Assembly (NCBI RefSeq): GCF_030813595.1
Contig: NZ_JAUSUH010000003.1
Coordinates: forward strand, 62,001 to 126,000
DNA from: Ancylobacter vacuolatus
GTDB taxonomy: Bacteria > Pseudomonadota > Alphaproteobacteria > Rhizobiales > Xanthobacteraceae
DNA length: 64,000 nucleotides
Reading direction: 5' to 3'
In this document: piece after piece, positions 7,949 through 15,669 of the stretch
Layout of the letters: every line of letters starts with the position of its first letter
How positions within the stretch are numbered: position 1 is the stretch's first letter
Made by a program: the position numbers and the translations under genes
The notes under the pieces: generated by a model
Told to the model about the DNA's origin: nothing
Seen by the model: the letters and a program-made list of their open reading frames with translations, nothing else
Database searches by the model: none

Positions 7949-8375
7949 CGTCACTCCCGTCCGGCTCCTGTTTCTCCAGCGCGGCCAGTTCGCGCAGCGC
8001 ACGCACCAGAATGGCCAGCGTGCGGGCGGCGCGCTCGCCATCGGCATGGCTGGCCTCGGGCTGCTGCGCCGGGCCGAGCCCAGCGAGCAGCACCCGCCGC
8101 TCGATCGCGGCGATCTCCGCCTCGATCCGCCGCACCAGCCGGGCGATCAGTTCGCCGCGCGAGGCTGGCACGTCCGGCGCCGCGCCCTCATCGGCGGCGC
8201 GCGGGATGCGCCCGATGCGCCGCGTCCAGCCCCAGAGTTTTATGCGGGTGTTCAGCGTTGATTTGGAAATGCCGAGCATGTCGGCGACCTGCTGCACCGG
8301 CACGCGGGTGAGTTCATAGAGCCGGCGCGCCTCATCCAGCGCTTCCGGCGAAACGGGCCGCACAGGAACCGACAT
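7863..8375 (-). CDS. HTH protein at small-terminase position of GTA head module
   Basis: A 170-residue protein. Residues ~8-50 form a helix-turn-helix (ELTRVPVQQVADMLGISKST followed by a TRIKLWGW recognition segment); the remainder is a charged helical region, with EAEIAAIERRVLLAGLG and many Asp/Glu before the C-terminus. It precedes and overlaps the large terminase gene, the place of the small terminase (g1) in RcGTA. GGAGGT lies four bases before the ATG at 8375. The frame is open up to an ATG at 8486 that coincides with the predicted transcription start, so a longer form is possible. The small-terminase role is inferred from position and HTH only. Confidence 0.75.
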   Translation of the reverse strand: MSVPVRPVSPEALDEARRLYELTRVPVQQVADMLGISKSTLNTRIKLWGWTRRIGRIPRAADEGAAPDVPASRGELIARLVRRIEAEIAAIERRVLLAGLGPAQQPEASHADGERAARTLAILVRALRELAALEKQEPDGSDDDASRDADTFRRELGRTLERMLAGGETA

Positions 8376-8399
8376 GCCACCTCCGCCTGACCCGACATG

Positions 8400-8423
8400 A
8401 AAAAGCCGGCCCCAAGGCCGGCT
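8400..8423 (-). terminator. Intrinsic terminator in leader of the head module
   Basis: On the minus strand AGCCGGCC and GGCCGGCT form an eight-pair stem around a short CTTGGGG-type loop, followed by five T. It lies between the predicted promoter (8493-8521) and the ribosome site of the first head gene, 25 bases before the ATG. It could also be the terminator of the 8585-9076 gene, but in either case RNA polymerase must pass it to express the head genes from the visible promoter. Confidence 0.7.
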
Positions 8424-8492
8424 GAATGAAGCGCCCCGGGGCGGCAGGGGAAGACCTCGCCGCCGCCCGACGCAGTTGTGGAGCATGAGGAA

Positions 8493-8521
8493 AAGCTAGC
8501 CCGGCAGCGCATCGCTGTCAA
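8493..8521 (-). promoter_or_regulatory. Sigma70-type promoter for the head module
   Basis: The minus strand reads TTGACA (8521-8516), a 17-base spacer and TAGCTT (8498-8493). The -35 matches consensus fully and the spacing is ideal. The expected start is near 8486, at an ATG. Upstream, 8522-8585 is AT-rich. AAGCTAGC at 8493-8500 and GCTAGCTT at 8558-8565 form an inverted pair that could mark activator or repressor binding. Confidence 0.6.
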
Positions 8522-8584
8522 GGACTATTTTCCTAAAATCAATAACGATGCCGCATGCTAGCTTGGTGTTATTAATCGCTCAAA

Positions 8585-9076
8585 CTAGGATTCAATCATA
8601 GCGGAGAACGAGTGGATCGCCTTACCACCCGACAGTCTCTCGCCCTCAGAAGGCCAAATCACCCAAGACGGATACGGCGTCGCACTCTGAGGAATTTCAC
8701 AGAATGATTTTTCTTCGACGCAATATGTCACTGTTGACCTAAATACTTCGTCCGCCTTCACGAATGTAATAAATGCATTCGTCTTATCTCGATGAAATGC
8801 ACCAGGAGACGATAGGAACTTTCTATTTCTAGGATATGATTCATTACTACTTAAAAGTTCAAGCTGCCACCCAGCCCGCAACTTTAGACATTCGCAATCG
8901 CGTGTCAATTTTCTAGAAATCGGCTCTTCACCGCTTATTACTCCCAATACATGACCATCATCCATAACTTTTAAAACAAATGCAAAAACAAAACCACCAC
9001 CGATATGTATTTTTATGAGATCATTTGGAAGTGTTGAGTATAAGTTCGTCTGATCAAACTGGCAATAAATATTCAT
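8585..9076 (-). CDS. AT-rich orphan gene, unknown function
   Basis: A 163-residue protein from ATG 9076, with a GGGGGGTG stretch a few bases upstream; an in-frame extension to 9295 is unlikely. The visible sequence is a mixed alpha/beta soluble protein (MNIYCQFDQTNLYS..., several Cys, no membrane segment). No family was recognised. Codon use is strikingly unlike the neighbours, with many A/T third positions and AAT, ATA and TTT codons, and base composition is near 40% GC in a genome near 70%. This indicates recent acquisition, directly next to the head-module promoter. 9077-9349 holds no other gene that I can support. Confidence 0.6.
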   Translation of the reverse strand: MNIYCQFDQTNLYSTLPNDLIKIHIGGGFVFAFVLKVMDDGHVLGVISGEEPISRKLTRDCECLKLRAGWQLELLSSNESYPRNRKFLSSPGAFHRDKTNAFITFVKADEVFRSTVTYCVEEKSFCEIPQSATPYPSWVIWPSEGERLSGGKAIHSFSAMIES

Positions 9077-9349
9077 TTCATTCACCCCCCACAATATGTC
9101 ATATACGATTAGTTCATTGTACTGCATGCCGATTCTGATTGAAAGCCCGGAGATTGTGACAACACACAGCACACCAATGCCCACTCCGGGACACACCCGA
9201 TCATGAATAATCAGCCGACGCGCCATTGAAGCCGAGCACAAACAAGCGCGAGATATGATTAGGACTACCTTCATATTGTGATAGTTGGGCATCACCGCGC
9301 CGATAGGAAGCCAGCGCCAGACTCTTTAGCCGCCCTAACGCCAGCACGC

Positions 9350-9439
9350 CGTCATGCCCGGGCTTGACCCGGGCATCCACGACTTCCCATCGCACACCAG
9401 CCCCAAGACGTGGAGGACCGGGTCAAGCCCGGTCCTGAT
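9350..9439. repeat. Palindromic repeat family C, copy 1
   Basis: The copy begins CGTCATGCCCGGGCTTGACC and has CGGGCATCCACGACTTCCC, then ACGTGGAGGACC and GGGTCAAGCCCGGTCCTGA. The two halves are inverted copies of each other. It is one of three copies in 500 bases. Confidence 0.75.
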
Positions 9440-9475
9440 ATGGTGAGGGTTGGATACGGCGCCGCACCAGAACGC

Positions 9476-9563
9476 CGTCATGCCCGGCCTTGAGCCGGGC
9501 ATCCACGATTTCTCATCGCGCCGAACAAAGACGTGGATGGCCGGGTCAAGCCCGGCCATGACG
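9476..9563. repeat. Palindromic repeat family C, copy 2
   Basis: The copy begins CGTCATGCCCGGCCTTGAGC, and its second half ends GGGTCAAGCCCGGCCATGACG. It is about 88 bases long. 9565-9720, between this copy and the third, holds another repeat-like segment (GGACCGGGCACCCACGG, TCCCGGATCAGCGGCGC) but no gene. Confidence 0.75.
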
Positions 9564-9740
9564 TGGTGACGGTTGGGCGCGGCGCCCCGGCAACACACCG
9601 CCACGCCATGCCTCGGACCGGGCACCCACGGCGTCCCCTCCTCGGAGGAGCCCCTAGGTCCCGGATCAGCGGCGCATCGCGCCGCGCCAATCCGGGAAAC
9701 GGAGCGGCCGAGCCCCGGCCCAACCGTCCCATCAGTCCAC

Positions 9741-9831
9741 CGTCATGCCCGGGCTCGACCCGGGCATCCACGACTTCCCTTTCGCACCAGCCCCAAAAAC
9801 GTGGATGGCCGGGTCAAGCCCGGCCATGACG
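9741..9831. repeat. Palindromic repeat family C, copy 3
   Basis: The copy starts CGTCATGCCCGGGCTCGACC, has AACGTGGATGGCCGGG in its second half, and ends CCATGACG. 9832-9962 contains a degenerate unit (TTTCCCGGACGCGGAACGCC, GATCCGGGACTC) and no gene. Confidence 0.75.
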
Positions 9832-9962
9832 TCGTTTGGGTGGTAGCGCCGCTCCCGTTTCCCGGACGCGGAACGCCGCAGGCGGAACGCCGATCCGGGA
9901 CTCGGGGGAGACTCGGCAACCGCACCCCGGCCCTGACATATCGAGGGCCGGAAGCACCCCCC

Positions 9963-10532
9963 TCACCCCGCCTTGGCGTGGGCCAGCAGCTCGATCTCCT
10001 TCACCAGCGCGTTGATGCCGCCGGTGAGGAACTTCTGCGTCTTCTCGTCGGTGAAGGCGCCGTCCTTCACCTTGTCGGCGACGCCGGGCACGGCGAGGTG
10101 GGGATAGGCGACCACGCGGGCGCCGGCCGCGCTCAGCGATTCGCGCAGCGGCGCCTGGGCGCGGATGCCGCCGGTGGAGCCGGGCGAGGAGGTGACGACC
10201 AGCACCGGCTTGCCGAGCAGCGAGCCCTTGCCATAGGGCCGCGAGCCCCAGTCCACCGCGTTCTTCATCGCGCCAGAGGGGCCATAATTATATTCCGGCG
10301 AGACGAAGATCACCCCGTCCGCCGCCGCGATCTTGGCGCGCAGCGAGGCGGCGCCTTCCGGCTGGGTGGCGCTGTCCTCGTCCTCATTATAGAGCGGCAC
10401 GTCGTTCAGCGTCAGCACGGTGAGCTCGATCGACGGGGCGAGGGCGGCCTTCAGCGCCTCCAGCAGCGCGGTGGAATTGGAACCGGAGCGCAGGCTGCCG
10501 GAAATGCCGAGAAGCTTCGGGCGGTCGGTCAT
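9963..10532 (-). CDS. NADPH-dependent FMN reductase family protein
   Basis: A 189-residue flavodoxin-fold quinone/chromate/azo-type reductase. The FMN phosphate loop is GISGSLRSGSNS near the N-terminus, and the second flavin loop is SPEYNYGPSGAMKNAVDW, both diagnostic for the ChrR/YieF/ArsH-like group. It would transfer two electrons from NAD(P)H to quinones or metals in the cytosol. Start ATG 10532; the frame is open further upstream, but the added 47 residues are Pro/Arg-rich frame shadow. It stands alone, transcribed away from the dcd gene. The exact substrate cannot be told. Confidence 0.88.
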   Translation of the reverse strand: MTDRPKLLGISGSLRSGSNSTALLEALKAALAPSIELTVLTLNDVPLYNEDEDSATQPEGAASLRAKIAAADGVIFVSPEYNYGPSGAMKNAVDWGSRPYGKGSLLGKPVLVVTSSPGSTGGIRAQAPLRESLSAAGARVVAYPHLAVPGVADKVKDGAFTDEKTQKFLTGGINALVKEIELLAHAKAG

Positions 10533-10770
10533 GTAGGGATGTCTCCACAAGGGGGGGAAGGGTCGGGGGGGCCGAAAAGGCATCGCGGGCAGAGTGTGGC
10601 GCGGCGCCGCGCGGCTCAAGCCCCTTTCACCGCGATGCCGCAAGAAAGCCCGTGCACCGCACCGGAATTTCAACGGCGGGCGGCGCCAATCGCCGCGCCG
10701 GCATGGATTTTGCGGCGCACAGCGCCCATGTTAGCGCTCCCGCAGCGCTGACCCGCGAGAGCCAACGCCC

Positions 10771-11328
10771 GTGATCCTGACCGACCGCGACATTCTCGAC
10801 GCCATCAATGACGGCTCGGTGCTGATCGAGCCCGCCCCGCCGGAGGAGTTCTACGCCCCCAACGGCGTCGATTTGCGGCTCGACCGCCGGCTCAGCCTCT
10901 ACCGCGCGCCGGCGCCGGGCGAGGACCCGGTGATCGACCCGTCCGGGCCGGGCTACAGTTTTCGCGAGGCGATCGCCCGCATGGCCGGCGAGATCGACAT
11001 CGGCGCGGAAGGCTTCGTGCTCGATCCCGGCCGGCTGGTGCTGGGCTGGACGCTGGAGCGGGTGGATCTGCGCCCGGGGGCTCGGCTGGCGGCGCGGGTG
11101 GAGGGCAAGAGTTCGCTTGCCCGCATCGGCCTGATCGTCCACCTCACTGCACCGACCATCCATGCCGGATCGACCGGGCAGATCCAGCTGGAGATCATCA
11201 ATCTCGGCCCGCGCCCGATCAGGCTGCGGGCGGGGATGAAGGTGTGCCAGCTGATTCTGGAGCAGACGCTGGGTGTGCCCCGGCGCGGCTATGGCGGCCA
11301 GTTCGCCGGCCAGAGGGCGGCCGGCTAA
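10771..11328 (+). CDS. dcd: dCTP deaminase-like protein
   Basis: A 185-residue trimeric dUTPase-fold enzyme, expected to deaminate dCTP (or dCTP to dUMP in the bifunctional branch). The hallmark block VEGKSSLARIGLIVHLTAP carries the Ser and Arg of the active site, and QLEIINLG carries the catalytic Glu. A GTG start at 10771 yields MILTDRDILDAI, matching the family N-terminus. The segment between residues 45 and 80 is shorter than in the E. coli enzyme, and the C-terminal tail after GYGGQFAGQ is short. No operon partner is visible. Confidence 0.85.
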   Translation: MILTDRDILDAINDGSVLIEPAPPEEFYAPNGVDLRLDRRLSLYRAPAPGEDPVIDPSGPGYSFREAIARMAGEIDIGAEGFVLDPGRLVLGWTLERVDLRPGARLAARVEGKSSLARIGLIVHLTAPTIHAGSTGQIQLEIINLGPRPIRLRAGMKVCQLILEQTLGVPRRGYGGQFAGQRAAG

Positions 11329-11380
11329 GGCGCGGGAATCAATAGGGGAAACGCGCGCCGGGCATCTGGCGCGCGAGGTC

Positions 11381-11761
11381 TCAGCGGTGACCGGCGCGCT
11401 GCTTGCGGGCGGCGTAGCGCTCGTCGCGGCGGGCCTTGGCCTCGGCCTCGGCGGCGGCGGCCTGCTCGATGGCGAGGGCGGCGGCGGCGGCTTCCGCCTC
11501 GGCGCGGGCGGCGGCCTCGGCAATGGCGGCCTCGGCAGCGGCGATGGCGGCCGCGGCTTCCGCTTCCTTGCGGGCGATCTTGGCCGCCTGCTTGGCCTCA
11601 TTGGCAAGCTGGCGCGCCTCAGCAGCAGCCTTGCGCTCTGCCGCCTTGGCGATCATCGCCGGGTCGTCCGGGCCGGGACGGGCGGCGAGCTTCGCGAGCA
11701 GGCGGGCCTTGGCTTCGGCAGCGGTCTTCTGGCGGTCTTGAAAGGTGTCGGTTATTTTCAT
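11381..11761 (-). CDS. DUF6481 family Ala-rich coiled-coil protein
   Basis: A 126-residue protein of unknown function, dominated by Ala, Glu, Lys and Arg, which predicts one long helix or coiled coil over residues ~35-115. The N-terminal FQDRQKTAAEAKARLLAKL and the C-terminal RDERYAARKQ fit the small alphaproteobacterial DUF6481 family. It is cytosolic, with no signal peptide. It is divergent from the downstream EamA transporter, with about 100 bases of shared promoter space. Confidence 0.75.
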   Translation of the reverse strand: MKITDTFQDRQKTAAEAKARLLAKLAARPGPDDPAMIAKAAERKAAAEARQLANEAKQAAKIARKEAEAAAAIAAAEAAIAEAAARAEAEAAAAALAIEQAAAAEAEAKARRDERYAARKQRAGHR

Positions 11762-11861
11762 GGCGTTTCCCTTATCTCATTTTCAGACGGATTGACAGCC
11801 GCCCGTGAGCATCTAGTTTCCACCCGCGAACCGGCCATGTGAGCCGCGTCTGTCTGTCGCG

Positions 11862-12770
11862 GTGCGGTTCATGAAGTCCCGGGATCTTGCCTCCTACGTT
11901 TTCCTGGCGCTCGTCTGGGGGGCGTCCTTCGTGGTGATGGATCATAATATCCACGCCTTTGGCTGGGCCGGCTCGGTTACCTTCCGCTCCTTCATCGCGG
12001 GGGCAACGCTGCTGCTGGTTGCCCGCGCCATCGGCCGGCGGCTGGATTTTTCCTTCGGGATATTCCCGCTCTTTGTGCTCGGCGCCACCACGGTCGCACT
12101 GCAGCTTGGGCTGCTGGCCTATGGACTGCCGCATATCGGCACCGCCATGTCGGCGATCCTTATCGCCACCATCCCGCTGTTCGCCATGCTGATCGCGGCG
12201 CTGTGGCGGGTCGAGCCGATCCGGCTCGGCGGCCTGCTCGGCATTGTGCTCGGCGCCGCCGGAATCGTTCTGCTGGTGGGTTTTCCCGCCCAGCCGGTGA
12301 CGTCTGATTTCCTGATCGGTTGCGCCGCGACGCTGGGCTCAACCCTCTCGGCGGCTTTCGGCAGCGTCTATGCCGGCCGGCGGCTGGCCGGGGCCGGCTC
12401 GTGGGAAATGACCATCGGCGCCTTCCTGTTCGGCGGTCTTCTCAGCCTGCCGCTCATCGCCTTCGTGCCGGTGCCGGGTGTACCGGCGCCGCTGGATATC
12501 GGCTCGCTGCTGATCGCCGGCGTGATCATGAGCGCCGTCACCTATGTGATCTTCTACCGGTTGATCGCCTCGATCGGCCCCACCCGGGCCATCAGCGTCG
12601 AGTTCGGCGCCACCGGCGTCGCCGTCACCATCGGCACGCTGCTGCTGGACGAGCCGCTGACGCTGCCGCAGATCGCCGGCGGCGTGGTCATCGGTGTGGG
12701 CTGCGCGCTGGTGCTCGGCGTCATCCGCATCGGCCGGGCCGAGGCGGTGGTCGAGCATCCCGGCGCGTGA
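11862..12770 (+). CDS. DMT-superfamily (EamA) transporter
   Basis: A 302-residue inner-membrane protein with about ten hydrophobic helices in two EamA repeats. Helix 1 contains the typical LVWGASFVVMD, and the second repeat ends FGATGVAVTIGTLLLDEPLT, the usual motif before the last two helices. The substrate is unknown; family members export amino acids or metabolites. Start uncertain: GTG 11862 or ATG 11871, neither with a strong ribosome site. The neighbouring gene is a convergent GntR regulator. Confidence 0.85.
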   Translation: MRFMKSRDLASYVFLALVWGASFVVMDHNIHAFGWAGSVTFRSFIAGATLLLVARAIGRRLDFSFGIFPLFVLGATTVALQLGLLAYGLPHIGTAMSAILIATIPLFAMLIAALWRVEPIRLGGLLGIVLGAAGIVLLVGFPAQPVTSDFLIGCAATLGSTLSAAFGSVYAGRRLAGAGSWEMTIGAFLFGGLLSLPLIAFVPVPGVPAPLDIGSLLIAGVIMSAVTYVIFYRLIASIGPTRAISVEFGATGVAVTIGTLLLDEPLTLPQIAGGVVIGVGCALVLGVIRIGRAEAVVEHPGA

Positions 12771-12786
12771 GCGACCACTCTTCCCT

Positions 12787-13557
12787 TTAACCCGACAGCA
12801 GGGTCGAGCGGTTCAGCCGCCGCACGGCGAGGTCGACCCGGGCGGCGTCGCGATGGGTGCGGGCCACCGTCTCGCCGGTGAATTTGAGGTGCTCGTAAAT
12901 CGCCTTCTCGGCCGCCTCCGGGTCGGCCGCCACCACCGCCTCGCCAATCGCCCTGTGCTGGCTCAGCAGCGCGTCGCGAAACTCGGCCTGGGCGAACAGG
13001 CTGGTGCGATTGAAGAAGATATCCCGCCGCAGCATCTCCGAAAACGCCCGCATCACGTGCAGGATGACCAGATTGTGCGAGGCAGCGTAGATCAGCCGGT
13101 GCAGCACGATATCGGCCTCGGCCTCGCGGGTGGCGTCCTGCGCCGCGTGGGCCGCCACCATCTCGCTGAGGCAGTCGCGGATCGCCTGTCGCTCCGGTGC
13201 CGTCGCCCGCACCGCCGCCAGCCCGGCGGCCAGACGCTCCACCGCCGTGCGGTATTCGAAATAATCCGCCGTCACCTGCTCGTTGGATTGCAGCAGCCCG
13301 GCGAGCGGGTCGGTCAGGCCGGCGAGAAACTCGGTGACGCGGGTGCCCTCGCGGCTGGTTGCCAGCAGGCCACGCTGTTCCAGCAGCGCGAGCGCGTCGC
13401 GCAGCGAGGGGCGAGAAACGTCGAGCCGCTCGGCGAGATCGCGCTCGCTGGCCAGTTTCTCGCCCGGGCGCAACACCCCCTCCAGGATCAGCCGCTCGAT
13501 ATGCTCGGCGATCGCCTCCGCCAGCTTCGGTGTGCGCAAGCGTTCCACGTCGGCCAC
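12787..13557 (-). CDS. GntR/FadR-type regulator (FCD domain), likely lactate-responsive
   Basis: About 256 residues. An N-terminal winged helix (PGEKLASERDLAERLDVSRP, then SLRDALALLEQRG) is followed by an all-helical FCD sensor domain with conserved Asp and His ligands (EADIVLHRLIY, LSQHRAI). Start set at GTG 13557; the frame reaches 13650 only through a TTG inside the inverted repeat 13633-13651, which looks like an operator. The gene is divergent from lldD, as are many LldR/PdhR-type regulators, so it probably represses lldD and is relieved by lactate or a related hydroxyacid. Confidence 0.82.
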   Translation of the reverse strand: MADVERLRTPKLAEAIAEHIERLILEGVLRPGEKLASERDLAERLDVSRPSLRDALALLEQRGLLATSREGTRVTEFLAGLTDPLAGLLQSNEQVTADYFEYRTAVERLAAGLAAVRATAPERQAIRDCLSEMVAAHAAQDATREAEADIVLHRLIYAASHNLVILHVMRAFSEMLRRDIFFNRTSLFAQAEFRDALLSQHRAIGEAVVAADPEAAEKAIYEHLKFTGETVARTHRDAARVDLAVRRLNRSTLLSG

Positions 13558-13632
13558 TCCCCGTTTTCTTCTTCTGTCGTGCTCACGGCGTGAGACTACA
13601 TCGCCGCCCGCGCGCGCGCACCCCGGCGGACC

Positions 13633-13651
13633 ATTGACTTCCATGGTCAAT
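13633..13651. promoter_or_regulatory. Perfect inverted repeat, candidate operator of lldD/GntR
   Basis: ATTGAC-N7-GTCAAT, with both arms perfect. It lies in the divergent spacer between the GntR-type gene and lldD, and is the only strong dyad there. A looser TGGT-N11-ACCA pair overlaps it. Confidence 0.5.
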
Positions 13652-13791
13652 AAATTTTACCACATAAGGCCAGCAGGGCGGCTCTGGCGGCGGCGAGGGC
13701 CGGTTTCCGTGGGTGCCGCCGGGCACATCATTGACGTCGGCCGGAGGAGGCGTATCAGCCTGCCCGGAAGAGAAGCCGGGGAGGAACGCCA

Positions 13792-14928
13792 ATGGCCACC
13801 GTGACCAATATCCAGGATCTGCGCGCCATCGCCGAGCGCAAGGTGCCGCGCGCCATCTTCCATTATGCCGATCGCGGTTCCTATGACGAGACGACCCTCG
13901 CCGCCAACAAGGCCGACCTCGCCGCCCTGAAGCTGCGCCAGCGGGTGATGATCGACGTTTCCGACCGCTCCACCGCCACCACCATGATTGGCGAGAAGGT
14001 CGCGCTGCCGCTGGCCATCGCCCCCACCGGCCTCACCGGCCTGTTTCACGGCGACGGCGAAATCCATGGCTGCCGCGCCGCACAGGCCGCCGGCATTCCC
14101 TTCACCCTCTCCACCATGTCGATCTGCTCGATCGAGGACGTGGCCGGCGCGGTCGACAAGCCGTTCTGGTTCCAGCTCTATGTGATGCGCGACCGTGCCT
14201 TCTCGGCCTCGCTGATCGAGCGCGCCAAGGCGGCGAAGTGCTCGGCGCTGGTTCTGACGCTCGATCTGCAGATCCAGGGCCAGCGCCACAACGACATTAA
14301 GAACGGCCTTGCCGTGCCGCCCAGGCTCACCCTCGCCAACGCGCTCGACATCGCCACCAAGCCGCGCTGGATCGCCAGCGTCCTGATGGGCAAGCGTCAT
14401 TCCTTCGGCAATCTCGCCGTGCGCAAGGAAAGCGACAGCCTGTCCACGCTCTCGCAGTGGATCGCCGGCCAGTTCGACCCGTCTTTGTCGTGGAAGGATG
14501 TGGAATGGGTGCGCTCGCTCTGGCCGGGCAAGCTCATCCTGAAGGGCATTCTCGATGTCGAGGATGCGAAGATCGCGGCGCAGATGGGGGCCGACGCCAT
14601 CGTCGTCTCCAACCATGGCGGCCGCCAGCTCGACGGTGCCGTTTCTTCCATCTCCGCCTTGCCGAAGATCGTCGAAGCCATTGGCGGCGGCACAAGCGAG
14701 ATCTGGTTCGACGGCGGCGTGCAGTCGGGCCAGGACATCCTCAAGGCCCGCGCGCTCGGCGCCAAAGGCTGCCTGATGGGCAAGGCCTTCCTGTGGGCGC
14801 TCGCGGCCGGCGGCCAGGCCGGCGTGGCGCAGGCGATCGAGATCATCCGCCGCGAGCTCGACGTCTCCATGGCCCTCACCGGCACGCGCGACATCGAGCA
14901 GGTCGATAGGAGCGTGCTGGCGCAGTGA
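13792..14928 (+). CDS. lldD: FMN-dependent alpha-hydroxy-acid dehydrogenase, L-lactate dehydrogenase type
   Basis: A 378-residue TIM-barrel flavoenzyme oxidising L-lactate to pyruvate with electrons passed to quinone. The active-site signature SNHGGRQLDGA, with catalytic His and Arg, is present. FHYADRGSYDE at the N-terminus, APTGLTGLFHGDGE near residues 78-91 and the C-terminal FDGGVQSGQDILKA phosphate-binding strand all match LldD/MandD/GOX proteins. ATG at 13792 has GAGGAACGCC upstream. The divergent GntR-type gene supports lactate rather than glycolate or mandelate as substrate, though the protein alone does not decide this. Confidence 0.88.
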   Translation: MATVTNIQDLRAIAERKVPRAIFHYADRGSYDETTLAANKADLAALKLRQRVMIDVSDRSTATTMIGEKVALPLAIAPTGLTGLFHGDGEIHGCRAAQAAGIPFTLSTMSICSIEDVAGAVDKPFWFQLYVMRDRAFSASLIERAKAAKCSALVLTLDLQIQGQRHNDIKNGLAVPPRLTLANALDIATKPRWIASVLMGKRHSFGNLAVRKESDSLSTLSQWIAGQFDPSLSWKDVEWVRSLWPGKLILKGILDVEDAKIAAQMGADAIVVSNHGGRQLDGAVSSISALPKIVEAIGGGTSEIWFDGGVQSGQDILKARALGAKGCLMGKAFLWALAAGGQAGVAQAIEIIRRELDVSMALTGTRDIEQVDRSVLAQ

Positions 14929-15078
14929 GGAATGGGGGGCCGGGGCACGGGGCCCCCGCGGCAGGCATCGAAACTCCTGCCATGGACACGGACATCCCAC
15001 CTACCCGCCCGCGCCGCCGAACGTCCTTACGCGGTGCTCCCGATGCGGCGCTCCGGTCCGGCGGCTAGACAGGACGGC

Positions 15079-15654
15079 ATGACCGATCCCGTCCTGTTCG
15101 CCCTCGCGGTGCTGGCGCTGCTCGCCACCCCCGGCCCGACCAATACGCTGCTGGCGACCGCCGGGGCCTCCGGCGGGTTCCGGCGGTCGCTTCTGCTCGT
15201 GCCGGCCGAAGCGGCGGGGTATCTTCTCGCCATCTCGTTCATCTTCACTCTGCTCGGCCCGGCGGTCGCCGCCCTGCCGGCGCTCGGGCTGGCGTTGCGG
15301 GTGCTGGTCGGGGCCTATCTCCTCCATGTCGCGTGGAAGCTCTGGCGCGCCGCGCCCGGGCGCCTCGCGGCGGGCCTCGTCACCCCGGCGCGGGTGTTCC
15401 TGACGACCTTGTTCAACCCGAAGGCGCTGGTCTTCGCGCTGGGCATCGTGCCGCTGGGAGCGGAAGGGGGAGCGCTCTACCTCGCCGCCTTCGCCCTGCT
15501 CACCATGATGGTGGCGCTGGGCTGGATCGGGGTGGGCGCGCTGCTCGGCCAGGCGGCGCAGAGCAGCGGCCACGGCGCGCTGGTGCCGCGCATCGGTGCG
15601 GCGGCGGTGGGCGCCTTCGCGCTCATGCTGCTGGCGGCGCCGCTTTTGCGCTGA
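15079..15654 (+). CDS. LysE-family translocator
   Basis: A 191-residue inner-membrane exporter with about six helices. The N-terminal LALLATPGPTNTLLATAGASGG is the usual LysE/RhtB signature, and the central LTTLFNPKALVFALGIVPLG is a second conserved block. AGGACGGC lies just before the ATG; a longer frame from 14932 is rejected because it lacks a ribosome site and the family motif starts here. Exported amino acid unknown. Confidence 0.87.
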   Translation: MTDPVLFALAVLALLATPGPTNTLLATAGASGGFRRSLLLVPAEAAGYLLAISFIFTLLGPAVAALPALGLALRVLVGAYLLHVAWKLWRAAPGRLAAGLVTPARVFLTTLFNPKALVFALGIVPLGAEGGALYLAAFALLTMMVALGWIGVGALLGQAAQSSGHGALVPRIGAAAVGAFALMLLAAPLLR

Positions 15655-15669
15655 GAGTGGCGCGGGGCG

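Noticed and set aside
2084-8486. Complete integrated prophage
   Set aside because: No integrase, lysis, replication or tail genes and no att repeats; order and sequence type fit a GTA head module better.
9350-9831. CRISPR array
   Set aside because: The repeats are long palindromes with irregular spacing, and no cas gene is near.
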